NCBI GenBank assembly: GCA_036362985.1
Contig: JAYGXS010000004.1
Span: 27,123,976 to 27,187,975, forward strand
Length of the DNA: 64,000 bases
From: Ligula intestinalis
Taxonomy: Eukaryota > Platyhelminthes > Cestoda > Diphyllobothriidea > Diphyllobothriidae
Reading direction: 5' to 3'
Each line of letters starts with the position of its first letter. Position 1 is the first letter of the stretch. The notes beneath the pieces were generated by a model. The model saw nothing but the letters and a program-made list of their open reading frames with translations. It did not search any database and had not been told where the DNA came from. Positions 35,101-43,637 of the stretch are shown in pieces. The position numbers and the translations under genes are program-made.

Positions 35101-35690
35101 AAATCCCCTGCGATAACTTTAGCATCAAAGGCGGACTCCAAAATCAGCCTAAATATTTCGCAAAGCTTTTTATCATCTTCCGATGATGAGTTAGGTGGAC
35201 TATAAATGCATCCAATAATCGCCTTTTGACGGGGAGACAGGATAATGGATGCAAAGCAGTAATTGCCCGAGAATGACTCAGCATCTAGGTTGAAGGGGAA
35301 ATGCTTAAAAATAGCTTTAATATAGAGAAGACAACCGCCACCACGTTTACTAGGGCGGTCTTGACGGTAGAAATCATACTCGTCTATTATGAGTAAAGCA
35401 TCAGAAATTACTGGATGGGTCCACGACTCTGTAATGCATATAACATCTGGCTTCAGCTCGAACGCAATAGCTCTAAGCTGAGCCATCTTATTTAAAACAG
35501 ATCTTGCATTAAGCAGGATGATATCTAGTGAAGCTTGAGTAATCGAACTAGGGTTATCTTTATTTAGTAATAAAAATTTGGAGGTGGGTAATTTGGTTGG
35601 AAGTTTGGAGAATAGCCATCGACTGGAGCAGGACAATTAACATAAGAAAGCTGAGGGGGATAGCTGAAAGCTGCAGGTAGACAGCTCTCT
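32180..35690 (-). mobile_element. LINE B: CR1-like element with intact ORF2, inserted in LINE A
   Basis: About 3.5 kb on the minus strand. The 5' end at 35690 begins with the last codons of a Pro/Tyr-rich ORF1 tail (overlapping the ORF2 start), then the complete ORF2 (35636-32784), a 3' untranslated region of about 600 bases and a 3' terminus with the hairpin GGCCCAAGGGGCC followed by an ATT microsatellite at 32176-32195. ORF1 is otherwise missing, so this is a 5'-truncated copy. Its two ends are flanked by the same 1919 bases of LINE A. The open ORF2 and the near-identity of the flanks point to a young insertion. Confidence 0.85.
32784..35636 (-). CDS. intact LINE ORF2: AP endonuclease and reverse transcriptase
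   Basis: A 950-codon uninterrupted frame, close to the usual size of CR1 ORF2. The N-terminal 35-260 region is the AP-like endonuclease: LNARSVLNKM, ITESWTHP, GCIYSPP, AGDFNFPEIDW and PSDHTLIH hold the expected acidic and His residues. Reverse transcriptase at about 400-700: GTDGLPNSLIK, QHGFLPGRPCETC, YFDLSKAFDKVPH, GVLQGTVLGPLLF and FIYADDLKCIY, the last with both catalytic Asp. The C-terminal region has LPILEYCCPLFGLM, LEAGLCFLFRVN and IWNNLPLDIRLS. It would nick target DNA and prime reverse transcription of the element RNA in the nucleus. The start is set by the first ATG of the frame; the true start may differ. It is the only LINE ORF2 here without a visible defect. Confidence 0.9.
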   Translation of the reverse strand: MSCSSRWLFSKLPTKLPTSKFLLLNKDNPSSITQASLDIILLNARSVLNKMAQLRAIAFELKPDVICITESWTHPVISDALLIIDEYDFYRQDRPSKRGGGCLLYIKAIFKHFPFNLDAESFSGNYCFASIILSPRQKAIIGCIYSPPNSSSEDDKKLCEIFRLILESAFDAKVIAGDFNFPEIDWSLNCCPSRFQPLLDTINFSNWSQLVCSPTRDQHILDLIFTNDIFPLFVDYNQNLFPSDHTLIHCCLPLASTKKASTTRTYRAFDLADINLINNFMDSLDWQELSSTNSVTILGDLMTAISNSILEFVPIKIVKPYTSDPTVPHFLMSRLKKLQRQLKDQSTSSLSVHLRIAEIFELASKIRLTRDKHRESCALSELNSAKSIAQLFRRRSSAKRGHEIPPLLNENKNFVQDESEKAELFNAFFAKHLTTESEPVPSFQPCSVNTISTIDFSIEVIRKHIIRLKNSHSSGTDGLPNSLIKRVFSFPRLLSYLFSAYLLNGFFPDSWKTSIILPVFKSGSRSDVNNYRGVHKTPALAKLLEKIIFNQILDFCVENKLLSASQHGFLPGRPCETCHLAFLNLVTSLRNEQQSVIVIYFDLSKAFDKVPHRRLLVKLEALGIRPPLLDFIASYLSNRSQKVLVGNSYSMPQPITSGVLQGTVLGPLLFILYINEISTVLNNSENFIYADDLKCIYSFSKDTASSCVDKVNADLRTLSSWSATWQMEFSPSKCSFLSFGPARLPGPIILQNSPLLERSTIKDLGLTYTNKLALSPHADRISAKAAQICGFISHNFFLPEMKLKLYRMFGLPILEYCCPLFGLMTQHDRSKIEKVQRVFTRKIFSVSGSGMCYTDRCQLANMKFLWIRRLEAGLCFLFRVNNSPNLPQINALLPVDRPYATRNSSMIILPPHSSTSNRSRFFTSKYSFIWNNLPLDIRLSSTLSIFKGKL

Positions 35691-37822
35691 GCTAGTTTAT
35701 TTGTGTAGCTTAGACCTAAGTCTTTTATAGTGGAGTATTTGTTTTTAAGAACAACTCGTAGCCAGCAGCTCTCCTCCACCGCTGTGAATTGTAGATAGTC
35801 CAACGGGAGAAATGCAAGTGGCTGCTTAATATAGATGCAGCTTACTCCGCCTCGGCCATTGTTTCGATCGTTCCGAACGCATGAATAGCCTAGAACAGAG
35901 AGTTCTGAGTCAGCTACACAGGCCGATGCCCATGTCTCAGTTACCATAACAATGTCTGGGTGGTTGACGAAAACCATAGTCTGGAGCAGAGGCATTTTAT
36001 TAATCAGTGATCTGGCATTTAAAACGACCAATTTAAGAGGGCATATCTGAGGTTTCGGTGGCGGGACAGCTAGGTCGTCACTGTTACCGGCTTCGACCAG
36101 AGCGATGTCCTTTTGACCTGAACTATTTTTCTCTCTCTTATTTTGAGATTTGTCTCGCCATTGGTTCTCCGTTTTTCCGGCTCTATTATTAGCTGTCACA
36201 TCTTTCTCCGCTCTTTCAACTCGTAATCCGGCTGAAAAAAAAACTTGCGAATGCAGACTCCGTAAGGATGGTTTGCGCTCTAGCAAGAGTTTTGCCTGTG
36301 CTTCAGTTTTTAAAGTAACTTTTGGAGGTCGTGGCCGAGAAATTGATTCTGGAGCTGTTGGAGCCTTCCCTATTCGAAATGCCTTAAGAATGTGGAAAGA
36401 CTCGCCTGGTTTTAGCAACGGTTTGGCGTACACTCGCATAAGACCCACGTCATGGTCAATTCGTTCTTGTGCAATTGACGACTCTGACTCTGGGGCCCCC
36501 TTTACAACTATTTTCTGCTTGCGACTCAATGGGGCATATGTTGCAAGCTCACCTGTTTCAGCCGAGGGAGCAATTGTATCCGGTACACGCGGTTCTGATG
36601 TACTGGCTATTGGGTAAGCTGAATGCAAACCCGTGAACCGTTCGGCTTTCTTAGGCTCATGCCTCTTTTGAGTTATGATCTTGTCAAACTCTTGGTCATC
36701 GCTATCTTGTGCAGAGTCGAGCAACGATGTGGTGCTAGGATGCAAATCCCGATAATTGCTAGTGTCGCTTAAGCCAAGTGACGATGGTATAGCCCGTGGG
36801 CTTGACACATGATCCGATATGCAGGTTTCAGGTGTGTCGACAGACATGTCCAAATCCAAGTCAATATCAGCGTCAACTCGTTCTTGTGCAATTGTTGACG
36901 CTATCTCTGGAGCTCCTTTTACAACTATATTCTCCTTGTGACTCACTGGTGCATCTGTTGCGAGCTCACGAATTCCGACCAAGCGGCCATCTGTATCCGG
37001 TACTAAAGTTTTGATGGGTCCTGATGTGCCGGTTTTTGGGTTAGCTGACTGCGCATTCCTGGCCCATTTAGACTTTCGAGCCTTTCTAGCCCTATGCTTT
37101 TTTGGCTTCATGATCTTATCGACCTCGGTATCGTCGCTTTCTAGTGCAGCATCAAGCAACGACGTGACGCTAGGACGCAAATGCAGATCATTGTTAGTGC
37201 TGCCTGAGCAGAGTAACGATGGCGTAAACTGCGGATTTATTTTAGTTTCTTTGCGATCGAGTGAGACGCCCGCTGGTTTACTTGGTTCGGTAGATGATAT
37301 GCGAGTTTCAGGTTTACCGGCCGAGGCTATCTGAGCATATGTACTTTTATTTATCCCCGGTTTTTGGCCAACAAGGGCTGTTTTAACCGCTGCATAAGAA
37401 ATATGCGTTTTTAGATTAGCTATCTCTTGTTTCAGTTTATTTACCTCGTGGTAAAGTTCCTGCTTCATCTCCGAAAACTCCTGGCGGAGGACGAAGTCCT
37501 CACAGTCTAACTTCGGTAAACGTAGTAGACATCTTGGCCGTTTTGCGGGAGGTGGAGAATTTATAAAATTATCTAAGTGGCCATATCGGCAGTTACTTTC
37601 TGGTCGTATCTTAACATGGTTTTCAAGGGCCCGTGTCGAAGTGGCCGGGCTGCCTGAGGTGCTAACACCGCTAATAACCAGATTTGGCGAACCGGGTTCG
37701 AGATCCGGCGGAGGCGAAACGTTTCGTGCTAACGGACTTGTAGCATCTAAAGTCTCCATGTTATGTAAGATTTTTTTGTGTTGCGACCTGCGTGTGAAAC
37801 TGCCAATTAAGTCGGAAGCCAA
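35564..37822 (-). CDS. LINE A ORF, upstream copy (ORF1 - partial EN)
   Basis: A 752-codon frame holding the native start of LINE A ORF1. Residues 1-117 (SPPPDLEPGSPN, PPPAKRPRCLLR, a basic patch) are unique to this copy. Residue 118 onward equals the 672-codon frame at 30020-32038: a coiled coil, then two diverged repeats at about 213-320 and 360-459, and the truncated endonuclease. The last 40 residues after YTNKLA come from LINE B's 5' end, read through by chance or as the tail of LINE B's ORF1 (Pro/Tyr-rich, PNFQPNYPPPNFYY). There is no polymerase and no typical zinc knuckle. Before LINE B inserted, this frame would have continued into the post-RT region now at 30260. Confidence 0.75.
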   Translation of the reverse strand: MASDLIGSFTRRSQHKKILHNMETLDATSPLARNVSPPPDLEPGSPNLVISGVSTSGSPATSTRALENHVKIRPESNCRYGHLDNFINSPPPAKRPRCLLRLPKLDCEDFVLRQEFSEMKQELYHEVNKLKQEIANLKTHISYAAVKTALVGQKPGINKSTYAQIASAGKPETRISSTEPSKPAGVSLDRKETKINPQFTPSLLCSGSTNNDLHLRPSVTSLLDAALESDDTEVDKIMKPKKHRARKARKSKWARNAQSANPKTGTSGPIKTLVPDTDGRLVGIRELATDAPVSHKENIVVKGAPEIASTIAQERVDADIDLDLDMSVDTPETCISDHVSSPRAIPSSLGLSDTSNYRDLHPSTTSLLDSAQDSDDQEFDKIITQKRHEPKKAERFTGLHSAYPIASTSEPRVPDTIAPSAETGELATYAPLSRKQKIVVKGAPESESSIAQERIDHDVGLMRVYAKPLLKPGESFHILKAFRIGKAPTAPESISRPRPPKVTLKTEAQAKLLLERKPSLRSLHSQVFFSAGLRVERAEKDVTANNRAGKTENQWRDKSQNKREKNSSGQKDIALVEAGNSDDLAVPPPKPQICPLKLVVLNARSLINKMPLLQTMVFVNHPDIVMVTETWASACVADSELSVLGYSCVRNDRNNGRGGVSCIYIKQPLAFLPLDYLQFTAVEESCWLRVVLKNKYSTIKDLGLSYTNKLAESCLPAAFSYPPQLSYVNCPAPVDGYSPNFQPNYPPPNFYY
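35691..37609. repeat. 1919-bp duplication flanking LINE B, left-hand copy on the minus strand
   Basis: Counterpart of 30261-32179. Its high-coordinate edge continues smoothly into LINE A ORF1 (codons for ALENHVKIRPESNC), and its low-coordinate edge stops where LINE B begins. The open frames inside are identical between copies apart from one Pro/Leu difference near 35803. Confidence 0.9.
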
Positions 37823-37979
37823 ATCAAAGAGCCCGTAGGAGTGAGGCGGAGAGAAGATCGATTGGCCAGATAGTGCAAGTTTACTGAGACAAGCAGGTTA
37901 CAGCAAGTCAGAGTAAAATATTGAGTTCCTGACAGATACAATGAAATGTGTTTGGTTAAAAATTTCCTTAGGAATAACG

Positions 37980-38300
37980 TGAGAGTCACTTTTATCCTAA
38001 CGTGAAAGTCACCATTATCCTAAATATTATGACAACATTAGGATAAGGGTATATAACAACACAGTGATATAAGGACTCAGTCTCGGCGTGAAATTCGGAG
38101 ATGTGCAGATTTTTGTGGCACAGAGGAGTTTTTCACAAAATCGACACGTCCAAGAAGCAATTTCCAAACTATGGAAATAATTCACAGCGGAGGAATTTTT
38201 CAGAGCGACCGGATTCAGATTTGCACGTAGAAAATTCCAAACTTTGGAAATATATAGTCAATTCTTGAATGATTTCCAAGAAGCGTGTCTTCTATACTGA
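37980..38300 (+). promoter_or_regulatory. TATA box with clustered short repeats
   Basis: TATATAA at 38050-38056 is preceded by two direct copies of TTATCCTAA (37992-38000 and 38015-38023) and one inverted copy (TTAGGATAA, 38038-38046). Downstream are two imperfect palindromes, TTCCAAACTATGGAA near 38163 and TTCCAAACTTTGGAA near 38234. This compact layout looks like a promoter or an LTR U3/R region. The nearest following element on the plus strand is the truncated Gypsy at 38651; on the minus strand it lies just upstream of LINE A and could drive that element. Function is inferred from layout only. Confidence 0.4.
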
Positions 38301-38391
38301 GATAGAGACTAAAAACACGTAAGCTCGAGAGACTTGAAATTCGCAAACAATTTCAAACTTCGCGCCTAATAGTATTGATGCTCATTCGCCT

Positions 38392-38655
38392 CTAACTAAT
38401 CCTTTGACGGCCAATGGCCAAACGTTTACCTATCATTGGATCTACGTCCTTGTCCTTAGGCTTCCCTACTGGGACCAAACACCATTTTTTCGCTAGTCCT
38501 TCCCTGAATTGGGAAATTTTACTGGGCGTCGATTTCCTCACTAAGTTTAATAGTTCCCTCGATATTCCGTCACGCACTCTTTGATTTGGCCCGACGACAA
38601 CATATCCTTCGTTTCCCTCCTCTGTGCCGTTGGCAGATGATTTCTGTGCAGCCAT
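38392..38655 (-). CDS. unrecognised 87-codon open frame
   Basis: The minus-strand frame begins with ATG at 38655 and ends at 38392. The product is charged (EEGNEGYVVVGPNQRVRDG, LVRKSTPSKISQFREGLAKK) with no membrane segment, Cys cluster or family motif that I recognise. It ends near the point where the plus-strand Gypsy pol becomes recognisable. It could be a remnant gag of the minus-strand Gypsy whose pol lies beyond LINE A, or a chance frame. No splice or promoter evidence supports it. Confidence 0.25.
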   Translation of the reverse strand: MAAQKSSANGTEEGNEGYVVVGPNQRVRDGISRELLNLVRKSTPSKISQFREGLAKKWCLVPVGKPKDKDVDPMIGKRLAIGRQRIS

Positions 38656-41600
38656 TGACGCTGCAGTAGTTCTACTCCCGACTAACGTCCAAGGCCTTCT
38701 ATCTTTATACCCTGACCTCGGTACTCACGACCGCGTGCAGCTACAGAATCTCCTAGCATAATTTACTGATGTTTTCGCTTGGGATGACCACTTTCTTGGA
38801 CGTTGTTCCCTACTTCGCCACTCTATTTATACAGGCCTCACAAAACCTGTGTGGCAACCACCCAGGAGGATACCCGCACACTTTCAATAACAAGTCCAAG
38901 ATATGAGTAAGATGATGCTGGAGAACCGGGTCATTCGCCCGTCACATTCACCCTGGGCCTCCCCTGTTACACTGGTGTCCAATAAGGACAGCAAATGACG
39001 CCTGTGTATAGAGTACCGTCGCCTAAACACCCTCACAGTACGTGACTCTTTTCCGTTGCCCCGCATCGACGTCACGCTCGATACGTTATCTGGGGTGCGT
39101 TGGTTCACTATCTTGGACCTCAAGTCGAGCTATTGGCAAGTTGAAGTAGAGCCTAAGGATAGAGCCAAAGCTGCCTTTATCATCCCGCAAGGCCTCTTTA
39201 AGTTTGAGACGATGCCCTTTTGCCTATGCAACGCAGCCGCCACCTTTCAACGTCTTATGCAATCCGTTCTCGCTCACCTCTATCCCCAATGCTGCCTCGT
39301 CTACCTAGATGATGTAATCGTGTTCGGCAAGTCCATCACTGAACATAACGATAACCTGCAGGCAGTCCTCGCCGCCCTCCGTGACGCCGGGTTACGCCTT
39401 AACCCCCTTAAATGTTAATTCCTACGGGATAAAGTCACTTATCTAGGCCACAAAGTTAGCCGGGATGGCATACGAGCCTCACCCGAGAAAATCAAGGCCA
39501 TTATGACGTGGCCTATGCCAACTTCACTTACGGACGTGCGCAGCTTTATCGGCCTCGAATCCTACTATAGGCGTTTCATACGCGGTTAAGCGGAGATCGC
39601 CCGTCCCCTCCATATCCTCGCAGAAAAAGACCGCCCATTCCAGTGGCCCGACGCCTGCCAGGCTGCCATCGACGAACTCTAGGCATGCCTCACGACCGCC
39701 CCACTTTTGATGCTACCCAATGTCCTTCCTGACGCCCCTGAATTCATCCTCGATACGGATGCGATTTGTTCCGCTATCGGTGGCATCTTATCTCAACCTG
39801 ACGAAACCGGCGTTGAACGGCCCATTTGCTTTGCAAGTAGGGCACTTACCAGGACCGAACGCAAGTACTCCGCCTACAAACGCGAACTTTTGGCTTTATT
39901 AACCTTCGTCAAGCGTTTTAAACCCTACCTGCTTGGTCGCCATTTCATAATCCGCACTGACCATAAAGCTCTTCAGAGCCTACAGCACACAAAAGAGGCG
40001 TAAGGTCAATTGGCCCGGTGGCAAGAAGCCCTTCAAGACTTCAACTACTTCTGCCAATTCCGGCCCGGTACCAAACACGCGAACGCTGACGCTCTCTCCA
40101 GACGTCCAGCCGACTTCAGTGATACTCCGACTCCGCTTCTGTCCGATTCGGTCTCCGCCCTCATCATCAGTGAACCGACACGGTATCATTGGGCAGTCGC
40201 ACAGAGCACCAACCCGGACACAACTGTCATCTACGACCATATGCTCCACGGTAAACGTTGCCCCACCGACAATGAGCTTCGCGGTTCGTCCGAAACAGCC
40301 CAAATCCTTCGCAACCATTGGCCCCAGCTCTTTTTCGAAAACGAGCGTCTTGTTTTACGGAAGGCATTTACATGCCCCCCCCCAACTAGTCGTTCCTGCG
40401 AGTCTCTTAAACCCTGTCCTCATGAACTTACACCACGACTAAGGTCACGTCGGCAAGGCTTAAAACGAGGCAGCGGCTCGCCAACGATTCTGGTTGCCAT
40501 ATCTCCGTGAGCAGCTCGCCACCTTTTGCAACGCTTGTACTACGTGCGGAAGCTTTGAAGGTCCTAATCCTCGACCTCGAGCACCCCTCCAACCCATGGC
40601 CACCGGATCCCCTTTCGAGAGGGTCGGCATTGACGTGATGGGCGCTTTACCTCCCCCCCCACTGACAGCCACTACCGGTACATTCTCGTCATGGTTGACT
40701 ATTTTACCAAATGGGCAGAGGCCGTACCTCTACCCTGCCAAGATGCGGCTACCGTTGCCGACGCATTCCTGTCTGCTTGGGTCTGCCGGTGTGGCGCCCC
40801 CTGTCTCTCCACTCAAACTGTAGCGCCAACTTCAAGAGCAAACTCGTGCACGACGTCTGTGATATACTCCGCATCCATTAGACCCACATCGACCCCACAC
40901 ACCCGGAAGGGCACGGACAAACCAAAAGAACCAACCGCACCCTCATTACACTGCTGAAGGCCCTAGCCGCATCACACGACCGTCGCAATTGGGACCTGAA
41001 ACTACCCTACGCTATGATGGCCTATAGGGGCACTCTGCATTCTTCCACAGGTTATTCTCCTTTCTTCCTACTTACTACCCGTCGTCTTCGACTTCCTTCC
41101 GATTCCTTACTTCCACTTCATAATCCCGACAGCTCGTCGCCAGACGCATACGCTGCTGAACTACAAGAGACCCTCCGCCTGACTCATAACCTCACCCATT
41201 CTCACCTCCACACGGCATACGAACGACAGAAAGCCTATTTCGACCAACAAGTACACAGTACACCATATTCCCCGGGCGACCTCGTCCTCCGCCGGCGCAC
41301 TACACCCCCGGTGGGGATACTCTCCAAACTCTTCTGCCCGTAAGAAGGTCCATTTGTGGTGGTCCAAACAATTCCTTTTCCACCTACCACATTCGCGCCG
41401 CACGCGACCGCTCTGGTACGACCTCTACCGTCCACTTCGACAAAATAGCACCTTTCACGCGCCCCCTCTTCCCACTGACTCACCATCCCTCCCGATTATG
41501 CAATCAACCTTCACGAGTTCCCCACCCCCCGACGACCCTGACTGCGTTCGCATCCTACCCCCTTCCCCCTAGTTCCCCAACCTGCCTCTGAGTTAGAGAT

Positions 41601-41661
41601 AACTTCCACTGACTCTCCAGCAACTCTGCGGACAGAGCCCCCTCTTGGTGGGGGGGGGGCG
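38651..41661 (+). pseudogene. Gypsy-type pol remnant, plus strand
   Basis: A decayed pol polyprotein with many stops. In order: post-protease linker (VFAWDDHFLGR, 38770); reverse transcriptase with DSFPLPRIDV, LDLKSSYWQVEVEP, FETMPFCLCNAAATFQR and CLVYLDDVIVFGK near 39300; RNase H with EFILDTDAICSAIG, ERKYSAYKRELLALL and RTDHKALQSLQ; the junction HANADALSRRP; and integrase with RVGIDVMGALP near 40620 and, in another frame, HPEGHGQ followed by TKRTNRTL. The integrase Glu of the last block is Lys (codon 40924-40926). The protease, gag and 5' LTR are absent. Stops at 38760, 38888, 38997, 39417, 39588, 39680 and 40001 and frameshifts after 40380 show an old copy. It is related to but distinct from the minus-strand Gypsy. 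Confidence 0.88.
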
Positions 41662-42152
41662 TGTAGAAGCCCAAACGGAACCTTTTGTTTTAATGCACTT
41701 CTTTTTGTAATTTTTCAATATTAAGTGACGGTGGTGGAAAGGTCGAGTGATCGAGTGGGCGAAGATGACCAGACTGGTGAAGTGGATGACGTATCTGGAG
41801 AGCGTCAGCTGTTTTCCCCGTCTGAAGGATCAGTATAATTGTGTGTTTACGGTTTTTATCTAATAAATACTCGTCCTACAGAGATTCTTACGCGTTGTTT
41901 GTGCGATTGTTTGCGGACAGTTTACGTCACGATGATCTTTCAGGCACTCAAGGAAGAACAGCAACAATCCCAAGGTTCTAGGACAGAAGGAAGTGAACCA
42001 GTAAAGAATGAATCTATACCCGAAGGAGAATAAGCTCCTACTCGGCCCGCGACACAGCAACTGCGAGCCGTGACTCAGCCTACAAAACCAATAATTGCAA
42101 TGGCAACCCAGAAAACCAATTAAAACAAAAGAGGGTCAGGACGGTTCGTTAC
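41662..42152 (+). repeat. putative 3' LTR of the plus-strand Gypsy
   Basis: A run of ten G (41650-41659) serves as a polypurine tract. It is followed by TGTAGAAGCCC, a plausible LTR start with the required TG. AATAAA at about 41866 could be the polyadenylation signal. The right end is placed at GGACGGTTCGTTAC because the same words end the 105-bp repeat at 24640, but an LTR should end in CA and this one reads CG. No matching 5' LTR exists in the window, so the boundaries are inferred. A 33-codon Glu/Gln/Ser-rich frame starts at 41932 within it. Confidence 0.5.
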
Positions 42153-42289
42153 GCTGGGGAACAGCCTAACCAAGATGAATTAAATACAACTGCCAAACCA
42201 ATTACAGCTCTCAAAATCAGTGTAGAAATTCAAAAAAACCGAAAGCATAAATGGACCATTTTTTCAAGCAAAAGACAAAAAACATGTAA

Positions 42290-43262
42290 AATAAATAAAT
42301 TAATTAATTAATTTTATATTTAAGGCCCGGAGGGCCTCGTCATTGCTAACTTAGTGCTGTGGAAAAATAAATACACAGTTGATAAATGCTGCTCTCCATG
42401 AAACAACCACATAGACAGCGGGAGCGATTAGTAGTGTTGGTAGATTAATTCATATTCACCAACATATCGTCATTTTAAAATAGTAGTCATTGCATGGTGA
42501 ACTAAGAATGAAGCAGTGAAAAAAACGCCTACCATTTAAGCTGGGGCGGAGTTCAGCGAACCCCTGCTTGAAAAAAACAAAACGTAGGAGAAAAAAACTG
42601 CTTCAAAAAAGTTAAGGGGGTTTGGTTGAGAGGATTGATTGTAGTGCAAATGAGACAGGACTGTTGATGAAAACGAATGAGGGTGGGTAACGCTTCTTGT
42701 ATTTGGAGAAATCATATAATAGCAGAGGCTGTATTTCACCATTGTTACACCGCCCGACTGGCTTCATGATCAACCATCGGGGAGGTGAGACCGGAGGAGG
42801 CCATTGCGGACCACAGAGTCAGGAAGATGAGGGAACGGCAGAGGTCACCTGATCATCAACGAAACGTCCGAGATGTGACCTTGTAGACTGCGGAGTTTAG
42901 CGATGAGCTGGCGAAAATAGCAGAACCGCCACGAGCATGACTAAGGACCATGAAGCCTATCGTCAGGGTTGTAAAACGGAGAATGGAGAAAACCGCAATG
43001 ATGACTGGACAGAGAAGTGGACGAAACATCGTTGCAAATGTCACTCAAAGGAGGAAGAAATAGACATGTTTAGAAAAAAATGTGATCTAAACATAACCAC
43101 CTCAGATACCAGGGGGACCCTTTTCAAAGTCCAAAAGTTGTGTGTTTGGGAAGGAGACGGTTAACAAGGACTTTATATCTTCCGAAGTTAAGTGTTTGCG
43201 TAATTTGACTTTAAAAACTGTTAAGTTCGACGACAGCCTAATTTCGAGGGGAATATTATTCC
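42290..43262 (-). mobile_element. CR1-like LINE 3' fragment, same family as LINE A
   Basis: About 970 bases align with 28845-29790 throughout, including the 3' hairpin (GGCCCGGAGGGCC at 42323), the tail of AATT and AAAT units at 42293-42315, and the words GCTGGGGCGGAGTTCAGCG and TTACACCGCCCGACTGGC. It holds only 3' untranslated sequence and the last part before it, so it is 5'-truncated near 43262. The two copies differ by scattered substitutions and short indels. The 68-codon frame shared by both (42536-42742 here) is probably not coding. Confidence 0.88.
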
Positions 43263-43410
43263 AGAATACTAGCCTGAAAAGTATTAGAGTCAGTATTGAC
43301 TTACTAGTTAGTTAAGCAGGCCTTCTACATTTTTGTGAGTTGAAGGTGCTGCAGGCGGTGTTATTAGGCAGGTGGCACGTATCCCGTGTTCTTCGTAGAA
43401 AAAATCAATG

Positions 43411-43637
43411 ATGCTTGAGGAAGAAGGTCGATCACCGGATCAAGTTGCTGACTATCCTGAGTTATCGGGCTCTAACTCCCCCTTCCCTTTGACGTTTGGT
43501 TGGCTCCTACCCCCTATAACTCTCGCTTGCTTTTTGTGGAAGCTTTTATCTCTGACGATGGCCTCCCGCAAGAGCCCCTAAGCTCAGAATAATAAACAAC
43601 TTAATCCAGTAATCGACCTTTCTTCTTCCTCAAGCAT
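43411..43637. mobile_element. 227-bp inverted-repeat element (MITE-like)
   Basis: Left arm 43411-43447 starts ATGCTTGAGGAAGAAGG. The right arm 43597-43637 is its reverse complement with a 4-base insertion and a few substitutions, ending CTTCCTCAAGCAT. Between the arms are 149 bases without coding capacity, including CCCCCTTCCC runs and AATAATAAA. Size and structure fit a miniature inverted-repeat transposable element. I could not recognise a target-site duplication, and no transposase-bearing relative is in the window. Confidence 0.65.

Larger units (their letters stand above)
28845..37850 (-). mobile_element. LINE A: CR1-like element with internal deletion, split by LINE B
   Basis: A minus-strand LINE whose 5' part is at 37850-35691 and whose 3' part is at 30260-28845; LINE B and a second copy of 1919 bases lie between. 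Reading across, ORF1 (coiled coil, repeats) runs in frame into the first part of the endonuclease (LKLVVLNARSLINKM, IVMVTETWAS). It then joins the post-RT region (STIKDLGLSYTNKLA, CGFISHNFFL, LPILEYCCPLFGLM) with no reverse transcriptase. About 600 residues present in LINE B are missing between CWLRVVLKN and STIKDLGL. The C-terminus (MTFLWVRRLEVGLGFLFRVN) is shifted near 30010. The 3' end has a GGCCC-GGGCC hairpin and an A/T tail at 28845-28875. Confidence 0.8.
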
